Part shown: positions 47,416 to 58,401 of the stretch, piece after piece | Layout: every line of letters starts with the position of its first letter | Numbering within the stretch: the stretch's first letter is position 1 | NCBI RefSeq assembly: GCF_024626525.1 | Contig: NZ_JANJGU010000001.1 | Span: forward strand, 310,001-374,000 | Source of the DNA: Lederbergia panacisoli | GTDB taxonomy: Bacteria; Bacillota; Bacilli; Bacillales; Bacillaceae_C | Reading direction: 5' to 3' | Length of the DNA: 64,000 nucleotides | The notes under the pieces: generated by a model | Database searches by the model: none | What the model saw: only the letters and a program-made list of their open reading frames with translations | Told to the model about the DNA's origin: nothing | Made by a program: the position numbers and the translations under genes

Positions 47416-49968
47416 TTATAGACCACATTTTAGCTGGGCATTACAGTTGTCACATGTATTACAGCCGCCGATTTCTTTTACTTGGCCTTTTCTGCAGACA
47501 GGACATGTATTGCCAATTTCAGATCCAATGGTCACACTTGTTGAACGTAAATCTTGAATTGTCTCTACTAATACAACGGGTTCATTAAATGTTAATTGTT
47601 CACTCGATTCCACATTATTTTCCTCAGCTTTTAACGTGAGAACTTGAGAATCACGGCTGCCATCAACATAAACAGTTCCGCCTTTAGCACCGCCTCTATA
47701 TAAGCGCTCATACACTTGCTCAACTTGTTCAACTGAATAGCCTTTAGGTGCATTGACTGTTTTTGAGATGGAGCTGTCAATCCAGCGCTGAATGACACAC
47801 TGAACATCTGCATGTGCTTCAGGAGATAGGCTCATAGCTGTAACAAACCAATTTGGCAAGTTATCTGGATCTGCTTCTGGATGTGCACTCAAATATTCTT
47901 CAACAATATCTGCTTTCACTTCAATAAATTTACCTAAACGTCCACTGCGATAATACGTAAAGGAGAAATATGGCTCTAAACCTGTAGAAACGCCAACCAT
48001 TGTTCCTGTTGATCCAGTTGGAGCAACAGTAAGGAGATGCGAATTACGAATTCCATATTGTAGGATGGACTCGTTAATTTCCTCTGGCATTTTCTTCATA
48101 AAGCCAGTTTCTGTGAAAGCTTTGCGAAGACGATTTGTATCTTCTGCAGTCTCTCCATCAAGGAAAGGAAAACTTCCTTTTTCTTTCGCAAGCTCTACTG
48201 AAGCTTCATAAGCTGTCGTTGCGATTGTCTCGAATACTTTGTCTACTAATTCATTGCCCTCTGTAGAACCGTATTCTTTTTCACAATAAATTAATAAGTC
48301 TGATAAGCCCATTACACCAAGACCGACACGGCGCTCTCCAAGTGCTTGCTTTTTATTTTCCTCAAGGAAGTATGGAGTTGCATCAATTACGTTATCTTGC
48401 ATGCGTACCCCAATACGAACCGTTTCTTTTAGTTTATCGTAATTAACTGTTTTGTTTTCTTTATCAGCCATTTCAGCTAAGTTAACAGCCGCAAGGTTAC
48501 ATACTGAGAATGGAGCAAGAGGCTGCTCACCACATGGATTTGTTGCAACAACCTTTTGACCGTAGGCTTTTGCATTTGTCATTTCATTTGCATTATCAAT
48601 GAAGAAAATGCCTGGCTCCGCGGAATATGTTGCACATATATTAATTAAGTTCCATAGTTCCTTAGCTTTGATTTTACGGTATGTGCGTACCTTGTAACCA
48701 AGTTTTTCCCATTCGCGCACATCTCCGACTTCTTGCCATTCAGTATTATATGCTTCCATTTCTTCTGGACTGTAATTTTCTACATCTGGGAAACGAAGTT
48801 CATACTCTTCATCGTTTTCAACTGCGTCCATAAATTCTTTTGTAAGACAGACTGAAATATTTGCCCCAGTCAGAAACTCAGGATTATGGACTGAATATGT
48901 ACCGCCTTCAGTCAATTTTTCCTCAGCCTCACGGAAAATACTTTCGTCAAAGCCACCAAGGCCCGGTATGTTGCGATAGTTGAGTACTCCTTGATACATG
49001 GATTCTTCTGTATGGGAAAGAGGAGTAAATTTCAGCTTATCCTTCGCATGCTTCTTAATGACAGGATCCGTTGTATTTTCAATTAAGAATCTTAAAATTC
49101 TTGGGTTTTGCATTTTAGAAATAATAAATTCAATAATATCTGGATGCCAATCCGCTAACATGATCATCTGTGCTCCGCGTCTTGACCCGCCTTGCTCAAC
49201 AAGGTGTGTTAGTTTCGCAATGTCATCTAGCCATGACACAGAACCTGATGATTTACCATTTACTCCTCTAGCAAGAGTATTACGAGGGCGTAATGTAGAA
49301 CCGTTCGTTCCTACTCCACCACCGCGGCTCATGATTTCCATTACTTGCTTTCGATGCTCTGATATCCCTTCACGTGAATCGGCAACAAATGGCATAACGT
49401 AACAATTAAAATACGTTACATCCGTATCCGCGCCTGCCCCATATAACACACGGCCGGCTGGTATAAAGTTTAGACTTGAAAGTTCTTTATAAAACTTTTC
49501 AAACCATTCTTGCCTTTTTTCTTCCGTCTTTTCTACGGATGCCAATCCTGTTGCATTACGTTTAGCAATTTGTTCATAAAATATTTCCAATGGTTTTTCG
49601 ATAATATCAAGAGGGCGAATGATTAATCCTGTTTCTCTTTCCTTATCACTATCAAGTACACTGCGGAATTCTTCTTCGACAATGACTTCAGCCGTTTTCT
49701 CTTCCCAGTTAATTGCCTTGATAAATCCAAGCCCTCTTGCAGGGAATTTTGGATCTTCCTTAATCGTTAAAACAACAAAATCGCCATCTGTTAAAGTAAT
49801 CTTTTCCGTATCCTTAAAGGCATAACGGTCAATCATGACAAGCCTAGATACCCCTTTATGAGTAATCTTCATGTCAGGCGTAATCGGATGAACTGGTTTA
49901 AACAACCGAATGTCTTGATTAAGCCTTTCTATGTTGAGGGTTTGTTTTTTCGAAAATACTACAGACAT
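47416..49968 (-). CDS. nrdJ: Adenosylcobalamin-dependent ribonucleotide reductase (class II)
   Basis: Single-chain reductase, 850 residues, making deoxyribonucleotides without oxygen dependence. FNCYVMPFVADSREG, RGGGVGTNGSTLRPR, NPCGEQPL and the radical-site region APTGSTGT are present. The C-terminus has CPVCRKG and CNTCDNCNAQLKCGL, a cysteine-rich end as in other class II enzymes. ATG 49968 has AGGAG eight bases upstream. Two NrdR boxes precede it. Together with MutB this makes two cobalamin-dependent enzymes in the window. Confidence 0.95.
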   Translation of the reverse strand: MSVVFSKKQTLNIERLNQDIRLFKPVHPITPDMKITHKGVSRLVMIDRYAFKDTEKITLTDGDFVVLTIKEDPKFPARGLGFIKAINWEEKTAEVIVEEEFRSVLDSDKERETGLIIRPLDIIEKPLEIFYEQIAKRNATGLASVEKTEEKRQEWFEKFYKELSSLNFIPAGRVLYGAGADTDVTYFNCYVMPFVADSREGISEHRKQVMEIMSRGGGVGTNGSTLRPRNTLARGVNGKSSGSVSWLDDIAKLTHLVEQGGSRRGAQMIMLADWHPDIIEFIISKMQNPRILRFLIENTTDPVIKKHAKDKLKFTPLSHTEESMYQGVLNYRNIPGLGGFDESIFREAEEKLTEGGTYSVHNPEFLTGANISVCLTKEFMDAVENDEEYELRFPDVENYSPEEMEAYNTEWQEVGDVREWEKLGYKVRTYRKIKAKELWNLINICATYSAEPGIFFIDNANEMTNAKAYGQKVVATNPCGEQPLAPFSVCNLAAVNLAEMADKENKTVNYDKLKETVRIGVRMQDNVIDATPYFLEENKKQALGERRVGLGVMGLSDLLIYCEKEYGSTEGNELVDKVFETIATTAYEASVELAKEKGSFPFLDGETAEDTNRLRKAFTETGFMKKMPEEINESILQYGIRNSHLLTVAPTGSTGTMVGVSTGLEPYFSFTYYRSGRLGKFIEVKADIVEEYLSAHPEADPDNLPNWFVTAMSLSPEAHADVQCVIQRWIDSSISKTVNAPKGYSVEQVEQVYERLYRGGAKGGTVYVDGSRDSQVLTLKAEENNVESSEQLTFNEPVVLVETIQDLRSTSVTIGSEIGNTCPVCRKGQVKEIGGCNTCDNCNAQLKCGL

Positions 49969-50039
49969 TGCGTCAACTCCTATAAAAATCATTCTATTAG
50001 TTACGTTACCATATATTTAACCACTAAATCAACGCTTAA

Positions 50040-50088
50040 ACACTATATATTGTATTTTATTTTTTATGCCCCATACTATATGTAGTAA
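50040..50088 (-). promoter_or_regulatory. Tandem NrdR boxes
   Basis: ACACTATATATTGTAT (50040-50055) and ATACTATATGTAGTAA (50073-50088) match the NrdR consensus (acaCWATATaTWGtgt), 33 bp apart, about three helical turns. Repression of nrdJ by NrdR is inferred. Confidence 0.75.
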
Positions 50089-50316
50089 TTCAGGTGAACT
50101 CTCTATCGTTTTGTCAAATTCAAAATTAGCAGTAAAAAAAAGAAAATCAAAGATATTATACGAAAATCCTACAAATACCACGGTTTTTGAACAAAATTTG
50201 CATTTGCTCTTTTTATTTTCTCTTTCAGCGTTTATATGATAAGGTTTTATAGAAAAAGTAATAAAAATATTTTTTCACAGAATATATACGATTTAAAAAA
50301 ATAAATGAAAAAGCTT

Positions 50317-50345
50317 TTGATTCAGATGCAGATGATGAATATAAT
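50317..50345 (+). promoter_or_regulatory. Promoter of yqhL
   Basis: TTGATT (50317-50322), 17 bp, TATAAT (50340-50345), about 40 bp before the start codon. Confidence 0.75.
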
Positions 50346-50385
50346 AGAAGATAGGGCTATTTACTAGAAAGGGGAAGGAAGAATA

Positions 50386-50775
50386 TTGGAGGCATTATAC
50401 ACTTTATTAATTTTACTGGGAGCAATCATTGCTTTTTCCCTATACAATTACTTCCGTCAGAAAAAAATCTTAAAAACATTAACAGAAGAGGAATTTCGTG
50501 CAGGCTATCGAAAAGCACAGCTGATCGATGTTCGTGAACCAAATGAATTTGAAGGCGGGCATATACTTGGAGCGCGTAACATTCCTATTTCTCAATTAAA
50601 GAACCGCATGAAAGAAATCCGTCCGGACAAACCTGTCTATTTATATTGCCAGAGCGGCTTGCGCAGCGGTAGAGCAGCACAAACTCTCTATCGTAAAGGA
50701 TACCGCGAACTGTATCATTTACAAGGTGGATTTAAAAAGTGGTCGGGAAGAATTAAATCAAAGAAAAAAGTATAA
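50386..50775 (+). CDS. yqhL: Membrane-anchored rhodanese-like protein YqhL
   Basis: 129 residues: one N-terminal membrane helix (about 3-20), then a rhodanese domain with active-site loop YCQSGLRSGRAA (Cys). TTG start after AAGGGGAAGG. Probably handles sulfane sulfur at the inner membrane face; substrate unknown. Confidence 0.9.
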   Translation: MEALYTLLILLGAIIAFSLYNYFRQKKILKTLTEEEFRAGYRKAQLIDVREPNEFEGGHILGARNIPISQLKNRMKEIRPDKPVYLYCQSGLRSGRAAQTLYRKGYRELYHLQGGFKKWSGRIKSKKKV

Positions 50776-50780
50776 TAGCT

Positions 50781-50817
50781 AAAAAAATGCCGCGGGTTGT
50801 TTCCGCGGCATTTTTTT
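50781..50817 (+). terminator. Terminator of yqhL
   Basis: TGCCGCGG / CCGCGGCA stem, flanked by seven A and seven T. Confidence 0.95.
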
Positions 50818-50836
50818 CAATCGAGGAAGGGGTGGA

Positions 50837-50911
50837 ATGATGATTTTAAAAGAAATAAGGTTAAATCAAAATAAAAAGAATCAACAATTCCCTTTTAACT
50901 TCCTATTATGA
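50837..50911 (+). pseudogene. Possible N-terminal remnant of an AAA/ABC-type ATPase
   Basis: A 24-codon frame with a good ribosome binding site (AGGAAGGGGTGG) reads MMILKEIRLNQ and ends QQFPFNFLL. This resembles the first residues of chromosomal AAA ATPases that begin I..I.L and continue FPF.LP. The rest of such a gene is missing, so this is either a decayed remnant or a chance frame. Confidence 0.35.
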
Positions 50912-51016
50912 AATATTTCATATACTTTTTTCAAGCTCCGCAACTAATTCAAGGAACATGTTCAAATTACGAAATCTTTCTTGATTCACCGCAATCTTTC
51001 ATCAGACATTTAATAT

Positions 51017-51052
51017 AAAGAGGCAGACCCACAATTATGAGCCTGCCTCTTT
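51017..51052 (-). terminator. Terminator of gcvPB
   Basis: Minus-strand AAAGAGGCAG / CTGCCTCTTT, followed by an A/T-rich tail. Confidence 0.8.
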
Positions 51053-51059
51053 ATTACTA

Positions 51060-52517
51060 TTATTTTATATACCTTAATACCGGCTTTCTAGCCGCCTTCG
51101 TTTCATCTAGTCGTTTGACGATTGTCGTGTGCGGAGCCTCTTGAACGAGTTCAGGATTTTCTTCCGCTTCCTTCGCAATTTGGATCATCGCATCGATAAA
51201 GGCATCAAGCGTTTCTTTTGATTCTGTTTCTGTCGGTTCAAACATCATGCACTCTTCCACATTTAGCGGGAAGTAGATGGTTGGTGGATGATAGCCAAAG
51301 TCAAGCAATCTTTTCGCCATATCAAGTGTACGGACTCCAAGCTTCTTTTGACGCTTTCCACTTAAAACAAATTCATGTTTACAATGGCGGTCATACGGAA
51401 GATCAAAATATGGAGCTAGCTTTCTCATCATATAGTTAGCATTTAGTACTGCATATTCTGTGACAGCTTTTAATCCATCAGGTCCCATTGAGCGAATATA
51501 CGTATACGCACGTACGTTAATTCCGAAGTTCCCATAAAACGGTTTTACTCGTCCGATTGATTGTGGGCGATCATAATCAATCACGAATATGTCATCTTTT
51601 TTCGTGATCACTGGCTTTGGTAAAAATGGAATTAAATCGTTTTTTACACCGACTGGCCCAGAACCTGGTCCCCCGCCACCGTGCGGGCCTGTGAATGTTT
51701 TATGAAGATTTAAATGGACGACATCAAATCCCATATCCCCTGGACGTGCTTTTGACATAACCGCATTTAAATTCGCCCCGTCGTAGTAAAGCTTACCACC
51801 AGCACCGTGGACAATTTCAGCCATCTCGAGTATTTGTTCTTCAAATAAACCAAGTGTGTTTGGATTGGTGAGCATTAAAGCTGCTGTATCTTGACCAACC
51901 AGTTCTCTTAAGTGGTCTAAATCTACTAATCCGTCCTCACCAGATTTTACTGTTACCGTTTCAAGTCCTGCAACAGTAGCAGATGCCGGATTTGTTCCAT
52001 GAGCAGAATCAGGTACGATGACTTTCGTTCTTTCAGTATCACCATTCGCTTCATGGAAAGCGCGAATCATCATAAGCCCAGTCCATTCACCGTGAGCACC
52101 AGCTGCAGGCTGCAAGGTTACTTCATCCATCCCCGTAATTTCAATTAAATGTTGCTGCAAATCGTACATTAATTCAAGAGCACCTTGAACAGATGATTCA
52201 GGCTGTAGTGGGTGAATATGGGCGAAGCCTGGGAATCGTGCAACTTGTTCATTTATTTTTGGATTATATTTCATCGTACAAGATCCAAGGGGATAAAATC
52301 CTGAATCAACCCCGTGGTTATGAGTAGATAGTTCAGTAAAATGACGCATAATATCAAGCTCTGATACTTCAGGTAACTCTGGTTCATTTTCTCTTATATA
52401 TCCTTCAGGCAAACATTCGGTTATATCTAATTCCGGTACATCCATCTCAGGCAAACTATAGCCAATTCTTCCTGGGGTGGACATTTCGAAAATTAACTTT
52501 AAATCTTGATTACTCAC
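51060..52517 (-). CDS. gcvPB: Glycine dehydrogenase (decarboxylating) subunit 2
   Basis: PLP-binding half of the glycine cleavage P-protein, 485 residues, with Lys273 in HLNLHKTF followed by GPHGGGGPG. It works with GcvPA to decarboxylate glycine and load the lipoyl arm of GcvH (not in the window). Overlaps gcvPA by eight bases. Confidence 0.96.
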   Translation of the reverse strand: MSNQDLKLIFEMSTPGRIGYSLPEMDVPELDITECLPEGYIRENEPELPEVSELDIMRHFTELSTHNHGVDSGFYPLGSCTMKYNPKINEQVARFPGFAHIHPLQPESSVQGALELMYDLQQHLIEITGMDEVTLQPAAGAHGEWTGLMMIRAFHEANGDTERTKVIVPDSAHGTNPASATVAGLETVTVKSGEDGLVDLDHLRELVGQDTAALMLTNPNTLGLFEEQILEMAEIVHGAGGKLYYDGANLNAVMSKARPGDMGFDVVHLNLHKTFTGPHGGGGPGSGPVGVKNDLIPFLPKPVITKKDDIFVIDYDRPQSIGRVKPFYGNFGINVRAYTYIRSMGPDGLKAVTEYAVLNANYMMRKLAPYFDLPYDRHCKHEFVLSGKRQKKLGVRTLDMAKRLLDFGYHPPTIYFPLNVEECMMFEPTETESKETLDAFIDAMIQIAKEAEENPELVQEAPHTTIVKRLDETKAARKPVLRYIK

Positions 52518-53859
52518 AGCTCTCCCCCACTTCCTTCACAAAGCTATCAATCTCATTCCTAGTTCTTAGTTCCGTGACAGCGACGAGCATATAGCCGGCT
52601 AATTCAGGGTAATCACGACCTAAATCGTAGCCGCCAATAATTCCTTTTTTCAGCAACTTTTCATTCACTTCACTGACAGGTTGACCAAGACTTATAACAA
52701 ACTCGTTAAATTGGTAGCCATTGAATGGAATGGTAAATCCATTTTCTTTAAACATTCCTTTCGCATATTGTGCTTTCTGAATATTTTGGATAGCCATTTC
52801 TTTAACGCCTTTTTTTCCTAAAGCCGTCATGGCAACAGAGGAAGCTAAAGCATTTAATGCCTGGTTAGAACAAATATTCGAAGTCGCTTTATCACGGCGT
52901 ATATGCTGTTCCCTAGCCTGTAGTGTTAATACGAATCCTCTCTTCCCGTTTTCATCTGTCGTTTGACCGACTAAACGACCGGGAACTTTTCTCATTAATT
53001 TTGAGGTTACAGCAAAGTATCCACAATGTGGTCCTCCGAAAGAAGCAGGAATTCCAAACGCTTGCACATCACCAACGACGATGTCCGCTCCAAATTCACC
53101 AGGAGGAGTTAGTGCACCAAGTGCAAGTGGGTTGCTAGAAACGATCATTAAACTTTTTTGCTCATGGATCAGTGGTTCAATTTCTTTTAAAGGTTCAATC
53201 TGACCAAAAAAGTTCGGATATTGAACGATAACTGCAGCAACATCATCGTTTAGTTCCTTTTTAAGAGCAGCTAAATCAGTCACACCGTTTTCGTAAGGAA
53301 TTTCTACTACATCGATATATTGGCCTTTTGCATATGTTTTTAACACATCTCTTGATTCAGGATTGACTGTTTTAGAAACAAGAATCTTTTTACGCTTTGT
53401 TTGGCCGGCACTTAGCATGGCAGCTTCCGCAAGGGAAGTCCCTCCGTCATACATGGAAGAGTTCGCCACATCCATACCAGTTAACTCACAAATCATTGTT
53501 TGAAATTGAAATATTGCTTGAAGCTCCCCTTGGGAGATTTCCGGCTGATAAGGGGTATACGCCGTATAAAATTCAGATCTTGAAATAACATGATCGACGA
53601 TCGTAGGAATATAGTGGTCATACACACCAGCACCTAGGAAGGAAACATTTTGTCTTAAATCAGCGTTTTTTCCTGCAAGACTTGCGAGTTCTTTTAATAA
53701 AGCTGGTTCAGACTTTGCTTTCTTAATGTTGTACTCGCCTTTAAAACGAACTTTTTCAGGTATATCTGAAAATAGGTCACCGATTGACTCCACGCCTATC
53801 GCTTCAAGCATTTCTTTTTGATCTTGCTCGGTCATTGGCAAATAGCGATGTTTAATCAT
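52510..53859 (-). CDS. gcvPA: Glycine dehydrogenase (decarboxylating) subunit 1
   Basis: 449 residues, the N-terminal half of P-protein ([38 protein letters not shown]). It lacks the PLP lysine, as expected. It follows gcvT by 16 bp. Confidence 0.96.
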   Translation of the reverse strand: MIKHRYLPMTEQDQKEMLEAIGVESIGDLFSDIPEKVRFKGEYNIKKAKSEPALLKELASLAGKNADLRQNVSFLGAGVYDHYIPTIVDHVISRSEFYTAYTPYQPEISQGELQAIFQFQTMICELTGMDVANSSMYDGGTSLAEAAMLSAGQTKRKKILVSKTVNPESRDVLKTYAKGQYIDVVEIPYENGVTDLAALKKELNDDVAAVIVQYPNFFGQIEPLKEIEPLIHEQKSLMIVSSNPLALGALTPPGEFGADIVVGDVQAFGIPASFGGPHCGYFAVTSKLMRKVPGRLVGQTTDENGKRGFVLTLQAREQHIRRDKATSNICSNQALNALASSVAMTALGKKGVKEMAIQNIQKAQYAKGMFKENGFTIPFNGYQFNEFVISLGQPVSEVNEKLLKKGIIGGYDLGRDYPELAGYMLVAVTELRTRNEIDSFVKEVGESCE

Positions 53860-53875
53860 AACAGTCTCCTCCAGC

Positions 53876-54982
53876 CTATATTTTAGCTCTTTTATAAAAA
53901 GGGGTCGGTATCACTACGGCTTTTAATCGTTTTCCGCGAATCTCCACCGTAATCTCATTACCAATTTCTTTATATTTGGAATTTATCAGTGCGAGTCCAA
54001 TATTTTTTTTCATTGTAGGAGATTGTGTTCCTGAAGTAACGAAACCAATTTCCTCATCTTCCAAGAACACTTTATACCCATGTCTAGGAATTCCTCTATC
54101 GATCATTTCAATTCCTACTATTGCCCGTGGGACACCTGTTTCTTTCTGGTTTTGCAAAGCAGTCTTCCCAATAAAATCTTCATCCTTATTTAGTTTAACT
54201 GCAAAGCCAATACCGGCTTCTAAAGGAGTAATTTGTTCAGAAAGTTCCTGTCCATATAAGGCTAGGTTTGCTTCGAAGCGAAGTGTATCTCTTGCGCCGA
54301 GTCCACAAGGCAATAATCCTTCTTCCACACCTGCTGTCAGAAGTTCACTCCAAATTTTTGCAGCCTCAGAAGAATTGCAATAAATTTCAAATCCATCCTC
54401 ACCCGTATATCCTGTTCGAGATATTAATGCGTGAGAACCATTCACATCGACATGTTCTTTAAATTTAAATAATTTAATTTCCTTTAAATCCGTCTCTTTT
54501 ACTAATTTTTGAAGAATACTTTCCGCTTTCGGTCCTTGAATAGCGAGTAAACCGTAATGATTTGAAACATCTAGTATTTCAACATCTCCTAAAGAATGAT
54601 CAATCAGCCATTTTACATCCTTAACCGTATTCGCTGCATTGACAACAAGCAAGTAATCTTCATCTGAAAATTTATAGATGAGAAGGTCGTCTACAACTCC
54701 ACCATTTTCATAGCACATTGCGGTATACTGTGCGCCTCCGGATTTGAGCTTCGAAACATCATTCGTCATCATCTTTTGTAAAAATGCCAAGCTATCCTTA
54801 CCTTTTATGGATACCTCACCCATATGCGATACATCGAAAAGTCCCGCCTTTGTTCTTACTGCTTCATGTTCTTCTTTAATGCTGGAAAATTGGACTGGAA
54901 GATCCCATCCTCCAAAATCAATTGTCTTTGCGCCCAATTCCTTATAAAGCGGATACAATGGAGTTCTTTTTAAATTCGTCAT
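53876..54982 (-). CDS. gcvT: Glycine cleavage system T-protein (aminomethyltransferase)
   Basis: Tetrahydrofolate-dependent aminomethyltransferase, 368 residues ([29 protein letters not shown]). ATG 54982 has GGAGG upstream; the frame extends 32 codons further, but into the riboswitch terminator. First gene of gcvT-gcvPA-gcvPB, under glycine riboswitch control. Confidence 0.96.
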   Translation of the reverse strand: MTNLKRTPLYPLYKELGAKTIDFGGWDLPVQFSSIKEEHEAVRTKAGLFDVSHMGEVSIKGKDSLAFLQKMMTNDVSKLKSGGAQYTAMCYENGGVVDDLLIYKFSDEDYLLVVNAANTVKDVKWLIDHSLGDVEILDVSNHYGLLAIQGPKAESILQKLVKETDLKEIKLFKFKEHVDVNGSHALISRTGYTGEDGFEIYCNSSEAAKIWSELLTAGVEEGLLPCGLGARDTLRFEANLALYGQELSEQITPLEAGIGFAVKLNKDEDFIGKTALQNQKETGVPRAIVGIEMIDRGIPRHGYKVFLEDEEIGFVTSGTQSPTMKKNIGLALINSKYKEIGNEITVEIRGKRLKAVVIPTPFYKRAKI

Positions 54983-55024
54983 TTGTAAAAACCTCCTTCT
55001 CATTAGCTTAATATGTACAAGAAT

Positions 55025-55072
55025 ACAAAAAAGGACAGAGAAATCCCGATGATTAAATGGGATTCTCTGTCC
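55025..55072 (-). terminator. Riboswitch expression-platform terminator
   Basis: Minus-strand GGACAGAGAATCCC pairs with GGGATTTCTCTGTCC, then six T. The 5' arm starts at the end of aptamer 2, so glycine binding can disfavour the terminator. Confidence 0.9.
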
Positions 55073-55240
55073 TGGCACCTGAGAGTTTCACCTTTCGGCT
55101 TACCCCTTTGGTGGTTCTGAAATCATTGAACACTCTCCAGAGATGCGTCAAACAAGGGTTCTTTTGCCTGAGAGATTCACAACATTGTTGCTTGCTCCTT
55201 CGGCGCTGCGCATGCAGTCTCTCCCCGTGTTCTCATCCGC
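55073..55240 (-). promoter_or_regulatory. Tandem glycine riboswitch
   Basis: On the minus strand, aptamer 1 carries GGGGAGAGACTGC, CGCCGAAGGAGCAA and AATCTCTCAGGCAAAAG; aptamer 2 carries CTCTGGAGAG, CACCAAAGGGGTAAGCC and GAAACTCTCAGGTGCC. These are the conserved blocks of the glycine (gcvT) riboswitch. It acts as an ON switch for glycine cleavage. Confidence 0.96.
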
Positions 55241-55264
55241 CAATATTATGTTCATTTCCTGGGC

Positions 55265-55293
55265 ATAATAATAAAAACTGTGACATTCAACAA
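55265..55293 (-). promoter_or_regulatory. Candidate promoter of the gcv leader
   Basis: Minus-strand TTGTTG (55288-55293), 17 bp, TATTAT (55265-55270), about 20-25 bp before aptamer 1. Confidence 0.5.
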
Positions 55294-55352
55294 CATCGTA
55301 TCACCATTTCAACTATTCATCAATGCTTTTCGTTATTTTGGGGAGGTTCATT

Positions 55353-57047
55353 ATGTCAATAAGGGTAGTCTTTCAACAAGACTGGCAAAAAAGTTTTTTA
55401 CAAAAAATAGATAAAGATGGGCCATGGGCAAATCGAGAGCTATTTAAATTAGCGATTCGAGCGGAAGAATATTTAAGTGTTCCGTCCTTCGAAGGATTGA
55501 TTGCTCCAAAATTTTTGCCAAATTTAACTCCATTGCCGCATCAACTAGAAACCGCTCGCCAAGTAGTAGAAAACATGAACGGGAAAGCTATTTTGGCAGA
55601 TGAAGTAGGACTCGGGAAAACAATAGAGGCAGGATTGATTATAAAAGAATATATGATTCGTGGACTAGTAAAAAAAATATTGATTCTCGTTCCTGCTTCA
55701 CTCGTCTCTCAATGGGTGTCTGAACTCAATACGAAATTTTACATCCCTGCTGTCGCACAGAGAAAAAGCTATGTATGGGAGCAATATGATTGTGTCGTCT
55801 CCTCAATTGATACGGCGAAAAGAAGTCCACATAAGGAACTGATAGCAGAACAAGACTATGATCTTATTATCATAGATGAAGCACATAAGCTTAAAAATCC
55901 TAAAACAAAAAACTACGAATTTGTTCAATCGCTTAAAAAGAAATTCTGTTTATTATTAACAGCAACACCAATCCAGAATAAAATTGAAGAAATATTTCAC
56001 CTTGTATCTCTCCTTAAACCTGGTCATCTAGGTAGTGAGAGTGGCTTTTCAGACAAATATAAGGATAAAAAATTATCGGTGCAAGAAGATGCTTTTTTGA
56101 AAGAACTCGTCAATAAAGTAATGATTCGAAATAGGCGCGGTGATACCGGGATAGAATGGCCGGAAAGACATGTGGAAACAATACCGATTGAATTTACGCA
56201 TGAAGAACGTGAATTATATAATGCGATTGAAATGTTGAAGGGAATGGATGTGCCCGTTCACGGATTTTCCCTAATTACATTGAAACGAGAGGCATGCAGC
56301 AGTAGGGAAGCTGTTTTCTATACATTGAAAAATATGCTGGCCAAATATGAACAGCCTTCCCCTTTATTTATTGAGTCCATTCAATTTTTGCAGCAAAAAA
56401 TTGATGCCATCACTCAAAATTCGAAAGCAACTAAGGTGTTGGAATTAATTAAATCAATCGGTGATAAAGTTATCATTTTTACGGAATATAGGGCTACACA
56501 ACTGTATTTACAATGGTTTTTAGGACAAAACGGAATTCGTTCCGTTCCCTTTAGAGGTGGATTTAAAAGAGGAAAAAAAGATTGGATGCGAGAGCTATTT
56601 AAAAACCACGCTCAAGTCTTAATTGCAACCGAAGCTGGCGGTGAAGGAATTAACCTACAATTTTGCTCACATATTATTAACTTTGACCTTCCTTGGAATC
56701 CGATGCGCCTTGAACAAAGAATCGGACGCATTCACAGGCTAGGTCAAGAAAATAATGTTCATATATACAATTTCACCATTATGGGGACTATTGAAGAGCA
56801 TATCGTAAAATTACTTTATGACAAAATCCAACTATTCGAACGTGTAGTTGGAGAATTGGATGATATATTATCAAGACTTGAATTCCAGGAATTCGACGAA
56901 TATTTAAAAGATATTTTTGAGCAATCGAAATCAGAAGGAGAAATGAAAGTGAAAATGAGTAATCTATCTTCATTGATTCAATTTGCTGATACGCTACGAT
57001 CGGAGGATACGACGAATGCTACAAAAGGAAATTCATCAATATCTTGA
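55353..57047 (+). CDS. yqhH: SNF2-family helicase-like ATPase YqhH
   Basis: 564 residues with Swi2/Snf2 motifs: Walker A DEVGLGKT (83-90), DEAH box at 175-178, TATPIQNK, and motif VI QRIGRIHRLGQ. No accessory domain at the N-terminus. Probably moves on double-stranded DNA or acts on nucleoprotein; target unknown. GGGAGG precedes ATG 55353. Overlaps yqhG. Confidence 0.93.
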   Translation: MSIRVVFQQDWQKSFLQKIDKDGPWANRELFKLAIRAEEYLSVPSFEGLIAPKFLPNLTPLPHQLETARQVVENMNGKAILADEVGLGKTIEAGLIIKEYMIRGLVKKILILVPASLVSQWVSELNTKFYIPAVAQRKSYVWEQYDCVVSSIDTAKRSPHKELIAEQDYDLIIIDEAHKLKNPKTKNYEFVQSLKKKFCLLLTATPIQNKIEEIFHLVSLLKPGHLGSESGFSDKYKDKKLSVQEDAFLKELVNKVMIRNRRGDTGIEWPERHVETIPIEFTHEERELYNAIEMLKGMDVPVHGFSLITLKREACSSREAVFYTLKNMLAKYEQPSPLFIESIQFLQQKIDAITQNSKATKVLELIKSIGDKVIIFTEYRATQLYLQWFLGQNGIRSVPFRGGFKRGKKDWMRELFKNHAQVLIATEAGGEGINLQFCSHIINFDLPWNPMRLEQRIGRIHRLGQENNVHIYNFTIMGTIEEHIVKLLYDKIQLFERVVGELDDILSRLEFQEFDEYLKDIFEQSKSEGEMKVKMSNLSSLIQFADTLRSEDTTNATKGNSSIS

Positions 57048-57828
57048 AACATTTTTTAGTGAAAATGATTGTTTAATTGAAGAAGCTGGGCTTGGACACC
57101 TAACTGTACAATTAACAGTTGATATGGACAAAGAATTGATGAATCGCCCATTTTATTGGACGTATTTAGAGAAAACGGGCGGCATCCCAAATCCAATGAA
57201 AATAACATTTATTACGGACCAAGAAAAAATACCTGATCATATTAAAGGTGAGATCATTCATTTCGGAGCACCAAGACTTCATCAAATTTTTAAAGCAACA
57301 AAAAAAATATCTGCTTATATAAGGACTTACGAAGTGCCAAGCAAGGCAAATAGTAATCAACAGGTCCCTCTCCATCCGTGGCTCATGTTAAACATTAAAA
57401 TTTCCTACCAGTGTGACAGGAAAATGGATTTATTAAAATCGATTGGACTAAACTTAATCAATGGCTCCCTTTTTGAAAATTTTTACGAACAAGCAGAAGC
57501 CTTACAGCTACAACAAACGATACCTGACTACTGTTTTACGATTTCACCAATTATCAGACCAGAAAGCGGCATTAAACGAATTGAAAATTATTTAATAAAT
57601 GAAGTGACAAAAGAGGAGCACCCATGGGCGAAGGATGCAATCACTAGATGGAATGAGGATTTACAACTTTTAGATCATTTCTACGAAGATCATAGCGAGA
57701 AACCGGAAACATACGAGATTGAAAAAAAAGCTCTACGGGATCAATATGAACCAATCGTAAATATGGAAATAATAAACGGGGGACTTTACTATTTAGCAAC
57801 CCAACCGCATCTTATTAAAAGAGGCTGA
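57016..57828 (+). CDS. yqhG: YqhG family protein
   Basis: 270 residues, soluble, no recognised catalytic motif. Family of unknown function always found with yqhH. GGAGG nine bases before ATG 57016; the first 32 bases overlap yqhH, so the two are translationally coupled and probably work together. Confidence 0.88.
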   Translation: MLQKEIHQYLETFFSENDCLIEEAGLGHLTVQLTVDMDKELMNRPFYWTYLEKTGGIPNPMKITFITDQEKIPDHIKGEIIHFGAPRLHQIFKATKKISAYIRTYEVPSKANSNQQVPLHPWLMLNIKISYQCDRKMDLLKSIGLNLINGSLFENFYEQAEALQLQQTIPDYCFTISPIIRPESGIKRIENYLINEVTKEEHPWAKDAITRWNEDLQLLDHFYEDHSEKPETYEIEKKALRDQYEPIVNMEIINGGLYYLATQPHLIKRG

Positions 57829-57882
57829 CTTTTCTCAAAGTTAGTTAAAAAGTACTTCCAATAAAGTATTTCATAAAATACT

Positions 57883-58058
57883 GTTGATTCCCGTTCCAGC
57901 GAACGCTTTCAGGGGGGCGTGCGGTGAGTTTCCTCGTCGCTGCGCTCCTGTGTGATCTCACCATCCCCCGACTGACAGGACGTCCTAGTGTCGGCGTTGG
58001 CCACAGGACGTGGCCGTCTTTAGCCGACCAGGAGTCGCCGCCTTCTGCTCCAATCAAC
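57883..58058. repeat. GC-rich GTTGATT element, reverse orientation, full copy
   Basis: Starts GTTGATTCCCGTTCC and ends CTCCAATCAAC. It contains GGGGGGCGTGCGGTGAG, CCCCCGACTGACAGGACG and TTGGCCACAGGACG, closely matching 3415-3706 with the insert removed. No gene. Confidence 0.8.
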
Positions 58059-58147
58059 AGGCAACTGCTTAAATTAAAGATAAATCTTGTTGCATACAAC
58101 TAATATTAAATATTGGCTATTTTGTATAAGATACACATCGCGATATA

Positions 58148-58170
58148 AAGTCCTTTGTCGACTTTTTTTG
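58148..58170 (+). terminator. Weak terminator downstream of yqhG
   Basis: AAGTC / GACTT with a short loop, then seven T; only a 5 bp stem. Confidence 0.35.
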
Positions 58171-58401
58171 TTTGATAAAAAATAAAATTACTGTTTGGAT
58201 AATAGCAATATTTATCTTTAAGTTCATCAAAACAAAGAGAATTTCACTAATTTGTTAATCTTACTCAACAATATATCCTTTGGAGCAATTAAATCGTAAA
58301 ATGGCATGGACAGGAAATCACTTACTGTTAGTTTGGAATCTTGGTACGGACCAGTTAAAAATTTATTACTATAATTTTTATAAAAAGAGCTCTGTTATTA
58401 A

